A DNA stretch of 64,000 nucleotides from Helichrysum umbraculigerum (lineage: Eukaryota > Streptophyta > Magnoliopsida > Asterales > Asteraceae): assembly GCA_949592205.1 (NCBI GenBank), contig CATIUR010000006.1, positions 67,762,001-67,826,000 on the forward strand, in the 5' to 3' direction. Position numbers and translations under genes: made by a program. The notes under the pieces are model-generated. The model ran no database searches. It was not told the origin of the DNA and worked only from the letters and a program-made list of their open reading frames with translations. Below, in pieces: positions 57,673 to 64,000 of the stretch (the first letter of the stretch is position 1; the number at the start of each line of letters is the position of its first letter).

Positions 57673-60634
57673 ATGGCGGTGGTATCACCTCTTGCTAAAT
57701 ACAAACTTGTATTTTTGGGCGATCAATCCGTTGGTAAAACCAGTATCATTACCAGATTTATGTATGACAAATTCGATACCACCTATCAGGTCTACAATTC
57801 TACTTTTTTCATTAATTATGCGCTCTTTATAATATTTTTGATTTGAGTCCTGATTTGTATGTAATTAAAGAAGATTCGTGATTGGATCGGTGTGTATGAA
57901 ATTGATCGATGTTCAGAATATTATTGAAATCATGTCTATTAATTCATTCCTAGGTTAGATTTGATTAATTATTGTTGTTTATAAATTTTGATTAATATGA
58001 TGTGTTAAGCTTTGACCTGGCATCGGGTGGCTAATTGTTACAGTTACTTACGTAAAGTAGTGTGTGTGTGTGTGTGCGTCCGTGTCTGCGTATATTACAT
58101 TTATATATATTGAGATTAAGAGTTAAAAATTTCATGAGTGCTATAATTTTGTATTACGGAACGCTCAAAGCTTATTAGTCCAGTCATTGTGTCCCTTAAC
58201 ACACGAGCACCATCTGTAATCTTGTGCAGTACATTGATCACTAAATTTGTGACTCAGGCTAAATAAATCAATGTTAATTATATACATCCATAATTTGGTC
58301 AGAATACCTAAGATATGTGAGGAAATACATCTTCTGAGATGGCTGTGAAAGTCTCATTTTAGGTTAAAAGAAATGGTAGTTATATTCTGCCCTTCGATCA
58401 TCAGGTTGTTGTAATTAGGTCCCATGATCACAGACAGAAGGCAAACTGAAAGTAAGGTGCTGTTTTTGGTGTCTGTATGCACGTGAATATAACTCGATAG
58501 TGGAACTATTGCATACATCTAAATATCTAATATTCAAAAACAAAGATGTTCTCATGTCAATTTCTTTGGTGAATCTTATATGTATTTTTTGCTTGCATAA
58601 ATATTATCGCTTGTGATTCCTTTTTCTTGAGCCAAGTGATTTAAAGCTTAGCTTAATTGTCAATTGGCATTCTCATGTTCTTTATATCCCTTTAAGTTAC
58701 CCATTTTAATTTTCTCTTTATGATCAACCCTTGGTATTTAGTAAAAGTACTGTTGATGTGGAAATGTACAACTGCATACACAGGCACACTTTTTCATGTT
58801 TTTGGATATTAGAGAAACTAAATCTGCGACTTATTTTGTTTTGGAATTTTAACTGCAGGCTACCATTGGCATTGATTTCTTGTCTAAAACAATGTACCTC
58901 GAAGATAGAACAGTTCGATTACAACTTTGGTAGGTTGTCATGTTTGATACTTACGACTTCTTTTAAACTAGTCCAGCAACTAACTACAATATCTGGGTAA
59001 TACCTTGCTTATATAACAAAGACATAGTGTATACTAATTACAAGCTCCTAAATTCTATGTTTTACCTTTCTTTGATAAAATAGAGGTCGTGTGCTTTCTC
59101 TTAACTTTTTGTCTCTTAACATTTCAGGGATACTGCTGGGCAGGAAAGATTTAGGAGTCTGATTCCAAGCTATATAAGAGACTCATCAGTTGCAGTCATC
59201 GTCTATGACGTTGCTAGTGAGTAGAACCTTATGAAGTTAGAAATGATCTCATCCACATTTTTCTTCTATACATAATTGTTTTTCTTATTAGCGCCAAATA
59301 TGCGACTTTTAGTTATTTGAGATATTTTGGGAAAAAAATGTCCTTTACTAGTTTATGGTGCATTTCAGAAATACAAAAAACTTCTCACTCTTGTGGGGCA
59401 TTTTGCATTTTTGCCTATGAGTATTCTGAACATTAGAGGTTTCCAAATGGGCTGATTGGGCTCACAAAGGAGTTATACTAATTTTTGCTCCTACACTTGC
59501 CATTGCTTGAAACAGGATTTTGTATAAAATGTTCCACATATTTTTTGTGCTGGTATAACCCTTGTCCTAATTGAATATGTAATTATGCAGATCGACAGTC
59601 ATTTTTGAACACTGCAAAGTGGATAGAAGAAGTACGTACTGAGCGAGGCACTGATGTCATTATAGTCCTGGTTGGGAACAAAACTGATCTTGTTGACAAA
59701 AGGTGCGAGATTTACAGTTTGAAGTTTGAACACCTCTTATACTCTAAGCTCCAATGTTCTCCTAAAACTAGTTATACACCAATATTTTTTTATTTGGTGA
59801 TCTGTTTTAATTTTTTATGCTACCATATATCTGGAATTCTCTGTAGTTTGTCCTGTCAGATTATACACTAGAACCATATTTGAAGTTGAAACATGTTTAA
59901 CCTGTGTTTTAGTCATTTAACTTTTTTATTTTGTGGGACCTTTAATATATTATGTGAGAACTGAGAAGCAATGAAGTTGTAATTATGTGTCTAATGTAAT
60001 TATTTATCTTTAAACAGGCAAGTTTCAATTGAAGAAGGAGATGCCAGAGCTCGTGAATTCGGAGTCATGTTTATTGAAACCAGTGCAAAAGCTGGATTTA
60101 ACATCAAGGTTTAATCTAATACCTTCATATGTCGCATCTGTCTATATCTCACCACCATTTCATTATATACAAGATGGATGAGCATAGTTGGACATTATCT
60201 TTCCCAATAATTGTACTCACTGGCAAGTTTGCTGGTAACGTGGGTGGGAGCCATAGGTGGCATAGATGTGTCAAATAAAGTTATCTTTTATCGGTATAGG
60301 GTCAAAAGGTTGAGTTCAATAAGTTGTGCTAAAAGGCGAACAGGCAAAATGGGTCAAAAATTGCATGCATACAAGTTATCTGTTTTGAGATCATTATTTT
60401 CTTTTCTAAAAATAATCACCTAATTATAATTTTGCATGTTTGACCTAATTGTCGGACAATCTCTCACCAAAACATTTATCTTCCCTATAGCCTTTATTCC
60501 GAAAGATTGCTGCTGCATTGCCGGGGATGGAGACTCTTTCTTCCACAAAACAAGAAGACATGGTTGATGTGAATTTGAAGTCTTCGGGTAATGCTTCACA
60601 GTCAGAACAGCAAGGTGGAGGCTGTGCATGCTAG
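57673..60634 (+). CDS. RABH1: Rab GTPase of the RABH1/Rab6 class (207 aa, six exons)
   Basis: Exons 57673-57789, 58859-58929, 59128-59216, 59591-59702, 60018-60108 and 60491-60634 give 624 nt in frame. The protein starts MAVVSPLAKYKLVFLGDQSV. Nucleotide-binding motifs: P-loop GDQSVGKT (16-23), the effector-region Thr in DTTYQATIGIDF, DTAGQERFRSL (64 on), GNKTDLVDKRQ and ETSAKAG. The tail LPGMETLSSTKQEDMVDVNL and the C-terminal GGGCAC (CxC-type double geranylgeranylation signal) identify the Rab6/RABH1 class, which works at the Golgi in retrograde traffic. Exon three ends at an A|GTGAGT donor, giving VANRQSF where relatives usually have VASRQSF. The second intron-free start was not needed; the ATG follows a CT-rich leader with repeated AATCAT. 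Intact. Confidence 0.93.
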
Positions 60635-61845
60635 AGATTTTCGACGCTTTACAAAGAAAGATTATAGAAAGAGGATGCATTTTGTAATTGGTTGGTTGTT
60701 AAGTTTTATTTGTTGATAATTATTGTTTGTAAGTGACATGAAAATCAGAAGATATGATGTATCTTCAGTATACCCTTTTAGCTTCACTATTTATCTCTAT
60801 AGAACAAGACATTAATGGTTGACAAAACAGAGCTTTTTGCTACTTTTTTGTTACTTCTCATTATAATTTTTTTAATAGTTCAAGTGATGTATGTATGAAA
60901 TGGCTTTAGTTTAAATAACTTTTGGAAGTTGTTTTTACTTTTAATTGTAACCTCCTAATCATAAAATAAGGATTTAGTTTATCATGATAGAAAAAAATAT
61001 ACCGAGTAGTTTTTGTTTGGCGCAAGAGTGATAGTGAAGCCTGATAATGATCCCTCAAATTTGTAAATTTGCAATTTGGATATTCGTATCGGCTGGGGAG
61101 ACATCTATCTTGTGCTCTAATTGATAGAAATGTTTTTGGATAACCATATCGATGTTGATGACCTGCTTAGAAAGTATTTCAGTTATATGCACAGATTATG
61201 GATCGAAATATTGATTATTCGTCTTTTTATACAATTGATCATTGGATCAATATTTACTATTGATTCAAATTATTTTTCTTGAGTGGTTGCGTTTATTGTT
61301 AAAATGATCAAATGCCTATCGGTTAAATCTATTTCCAGCTTGGTCTAGTTAGTTTCTGAATTCAATTGATTATGTATCAATTCATATGGCATCTTTAAGT
61401 AGTATGACTCTATAAACAACTTTGAAAAAGAAAGAAGCATAAATTTCCATATTAGGTTCTGGTGTGATTTTGGGTCAAAAAATTTCTACCTTACTACTCT
61501 GTTTCAAAAGTGATAATTGTTGATAAATCAGTGACTGTATACTCAAACGGACTTGTGTTCACCTGATTGCACGCACTTACTAGTGAATCAAGATAGAGTT
61601 ATATGACTCAGAATAAATTCAAATTGGCCAATTAGTGCGTGTGCATGGGCTTGGAGAAGACCACCAAGCTTGGGCCTTGAATAGTTGAATGCGAACAATT
61701 ACTTGAGTTGGAAATTCTACTTTGCCACCTAATATTCAATGACATGCCGGATTTTTGAGAATTTATTTTGGATATGGCTCATGTATATACCGTGAAATCA
61801 TTAAGGAATCATATTGATTTCAATACCTTGGCCAACGAAGAACAA
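60635..61845. other. Rab 3-prime untranslated region and intergenic sequence
   Basis: The first ~150 bp are the probable Rab 3-prime UTR. No gene was recognised in the remainder. Confidence 0.45.
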
Positions 61846-61854
61846 GGAGTTTGA

Positions 61855-62400
61855 TGGAATAAATTACTTCCCAAAAAAGTAATTATCTCTACTTGGAAAA
61901 CTCAAAATGAAAGGCTTCCAACAAGAGTGAATCTTGACAAAAGAGGTATGGATTTAAATTCTACTAGATGTCCGATTTGTAATGAAGCTCAAGAGACGGA
62001 ATTTCATGTTTTTGGAGAATGTAGTGTGGCTAAGGATGTTTGGAAACAAGTTTTTCAATGGTGGTCTTTGAAAGACATACATTTTAACAAACTAAATGAG
62101 ATGATCACTTGCTCGGATTTTATTTCAATTCCAGAAAAAAGTCGAGCAATATTCGATGTGGTGGTCCAAGCAACTATTTGGGTTATTTGGCGCTATCGGA
62201 ATGAGTTCACTTTCACTTGAAGAAGCCGAGATGTGATTTCTTATGTGACGACCTCAAGATTCTTTCTTTCACTTGGATATCTAGCAGAGGAAAGACGGTT
62301 TTTAATTAATTGGGTTGATTGGATTTGCAACCCCAGATGTACCTTCTAAATCTTTTGTAATATTTCTAGCCTCTTGCTAGTGTTTTAATATAATCTTATT
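61855..62400 (+). mobile_element. LINE (non-LTR retrotransposon) 3-prime fragment with reverse-transcriptase zinc-binding region
   Basis: From about 61855 to 62218 the plus strand reads WNKLLPKKVIISTWKTQNER, LPTRVNLDKRG, then CPICNEAQETEFHVFGECSV, then WKQVFQWW and TIWVIWRYRNEF. C-x2-C...H-x-x-x...C with the LPT(R)xNL lead-in is the zinc-binding region (zf-RVT) at the end of plant LINE open reading frame 2. The frame stops at 62218 and is followed by CTTGCTAGTGTTTTAATATA, typical of LINE tails. The upstream reverse transcriptase is absent, as expected from 5-prime truncation at insertion. Confidence 0.75.
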
Positions 62401-62682
62401 GCCGTTAAATAAAATAGTTATATGATTGATGCATGATTTCGTTCCCTGGTTTGATAATGTAGTTTACTTGAATCTTGAATGCTGTCATTTCCATTTCCTT
62501 CACCAACTTTGGAAATACCAAACAAAAGGTGAGATATGAACATTTAAAATGAACAACGGATAGAAGGTAAGGTGAGCATAAGATAAGGCCGTTTAAATAG
62601 ACAAGGTTAACTAATACAATAGTAATTTTTATGGCTGTTGTTGATCACCAATTGACTTTATGCTTCTTTTGTCTTTCTAAAA

Positions 62683-63027
62683 GGGTTAATTGTTTCATTA
62701 TGTATTTAACTTTACCTCTTTTACTATTGTATGCAACCAACTTTCAAACGTTCTATTGTATGTATCGAACTTTTCAAAAATGTCTATTGTATGTATTGGG
62801 TGACCTTTTTGCTGACGTGGCACCGGTCATGCTGACGTGGGGCTGATTTGTCATCCTACGTGGCGCTGATTGTAAACACAAAAAAACCGGCAACCTGCTG
62901 AGCAGGTCACCCAATACATACAATAGACATTTTTGAAAAGTTCGATACATACAATAGAATGTTTGAAAGTTTGTTGCATACAATAGTAAAAGAGGTAAAG
63001 TTAAATACATAACGAAACAATTAACCC
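62683..63027. mobile_element. Fold-back MITE with about 145 bp inverted arms
   Basis: The left arm starts GGGTTAATTGTTTCATTATG and the right arm is its inverse (ending ...CATAACGAAACAATTAACCC); pairing continues to GTATTGGGTGACC / GGTCACCCAATAC. The centre carries CTGACGTGGC and CTACGTGGC words. Flanks TTTCTAAAA (left) and TTTCAAAAT (right) may be a degenerate 9 bp duplication, so it is probably Mutator-like. Overlapping frames on the two strands read similar peptides because the arms are inverted copies. Confidence 0.7.
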
Positions 63028-63764
63028 TTTCAAAATAGAGATCCAGTACCGCACACTCCAAGAACATGTCAAGTTAAATTTGCTTAAATAAATGATGACG
63101 ATGATATCAACATCGTGTAGGCATGGATGCTCTTCCTTGTGAATGAATACGATATGCCTTGAGATGACCATGTCTTAATTACCAAAACTGGTCAACGACC
63201 AAATACAGTAGCTGATATCTAACATGATAGTTGAGCTGCTGATGGAATGATTTGAGTGAATAGATAATACCATAACTTAGCTTTTCAACACGAAGTAACT
63301 CATATTGCGACTAGGTTGTCTTTCTAGATTTTTGATAGTCAGAGCTATACCGTGACAGTAAAGAGGAGCCCATCAACCATTGTCATGGAATGTTACAAAT
63401 TTAATTGTAGTTAATGGTCCCACAATCCTTATAGCATTACAAAGAATCAAGAGACGGAGTAACAAAAGAGAGATCATCGACAACTACATTTCAACAAGGT
63501 TTTCTCAAGTTATGTACATATCAAGAGAGAATATGTTGCTAAACATTTAAACAAAATGCAACTCCTAAAAAAAAGGAAGGAATTAAACTGCTAAAACAGT
63601 AAAGCACCCGAAGTAAACATAACTTGGTGCACTAAGCCTCCTCGGTAGAGAAAGTTCTTAAATTTGCAAAGAGAGTTTTTCCAGAAACCAAAAGGTGAAC
63701 TTACAAAATGAAGGGGAAGTGACAGTGAACTTAGGCTGAATGAATAGAGGTATCACCAATCTGT
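63028..63764. other. Intergenic or 3-prime untranslated sequence
   Basis: Nothing recognised; the last ~330 bp may be the 3-prime untranslated region of the minus-strand gene ending at 63765. Confidence 0.35.
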
Positions 63765-63812
63765 CTAACTCTCAAAGTCAAATATATAAGAATCATTGTT
63801 CCCAAACTTGAC
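63765..63812 (-). CDS. Possible last exon of a minus-strand gene running beyond the window
   Basis: On the minus strand an acceptor TTTATGCAG precedes GTCAAGTTTGGGAACAATGA, which reads VKFGNNDSYIFDFES before TAG. The short, well-formed exon and acceptor suggest a terminal exon, but with only 15 residues visible the gene cannot be named and the call is tentative. Confidence 0.3.
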   Translation of the reverse strand, partial: VKFGNNDSYIFDFES

Positions 63813-64000
63813 CTGCATAAATAATAAAAAGAAAATGGAAATAACGAATATTAAAGTGGTTGTACAAGGCGGAAAAAAAAGGAATTTACACACAATTTTC
63901 AGCAATGATGCTGATCAAGTGATTATGTGTTACTAAGATAACATATCCTAGAGATCTTGAGTTCAAATCATACAAGGAATTCCCATAAGAGGTGGCAAAT

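Noticed and set aside
62631..63067. Two near-identical frames on opposite strands
   Set aside because: They are the same arm of a fold-back MITE read from each side.

Overview
This is a 64 kb piece of a nuclear plant genome, very probably a eudicot. Genes are intron-rich with GT-AG splice sites, AT content is high, (AT)n and (ATT)n microsatellites are frequent, and transposon remnants of nearly every plant class are present. The frequent TACGGAGTA-like words and the style of the repeats suggest an Asteraceae-type genome, but that is an impression and not a proof.

Repeat-rich left half (1-36.7 kb). It opens with a truncated Mutator-like element and a 584 bp fold-back element with a 9 bp target duplication, then a small gene relic and Helitron ends. 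The dominant object is one giant CACTA (En/Spm) transposon at 3766-29089. It is 25,324 bp long, has matching termini beginning CACTAGTACAAAAACG, and sits between GTA target duplications. Its left third carries a many-exon minus-strand gene joining a plant Ptta/En/Spm (Transposase_24-like) region to a C48 Ulp1-like cysteine protease with His, Asp, Gln and Cys residues in place. One in-frame TAG interrupts it, and one of its exons has been tandemly multiplied together with its intron. No Tnp2-type transposase is visible. The rest of the element holds an array of small minus-strand genes, about 56-130 codons each, for short charged coiled-coil-like proteins. At least three are recognisable paralogs of one another, and several are broken. 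Several have the element's own subterminal motif (GAAGCGGTT) just upstream of a TATA box, so they look like cargo or accessory genes wired to the transposon's own DNA-binding protein. Nested in the element are a Helitron, a tandem 5S-derived (Cassandra-type) LTR, SINEs and a MITE. To its right lie a Helitron end split by a SINE, a 2.2 kb solo LTR, and a decayed DUF3054-like gene.

Gene-bearing right half (37-61 kb). (1) A CYP76-like cytochrome P450 (37369-39525, +) sits between two nearly identical 1.6 kb Mutator-like elements and has an extra intron bounded by a 9 bp duplication and containing a MITE. (2) A ROCK1/UDP-GlcNAc-type nucleotide-sugar transporter (41418-46366, -) has seven exons, one intron being GC-AG. 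(3) A plastid aspartate/prephenate aminotransferase (47804-50538, -) has ten exons and an unusual Ser in its GEPDF motif. (4) An organellar uL23 ribosomal protein gene lies at 53618-54259 (+). (5) A RABH1/Rab6 GTPase (57673-60634, +) has six exons. The right edge holds a LINE reverse-transcriptase tail, a fold-back MITE and what may be the last exon of another minus-strand gene.

The single-copy genes are unrelated housekeeping genes (shikimate/phenylalanine, Golgi/ER, organelle translation) plus one specialised-metabolism P450. The one set of genes that appears to belong together functionally is the cargo of the giant CACTA element. All exon models were read by eye from splice signals and reading frame; no alignment or database search was run.
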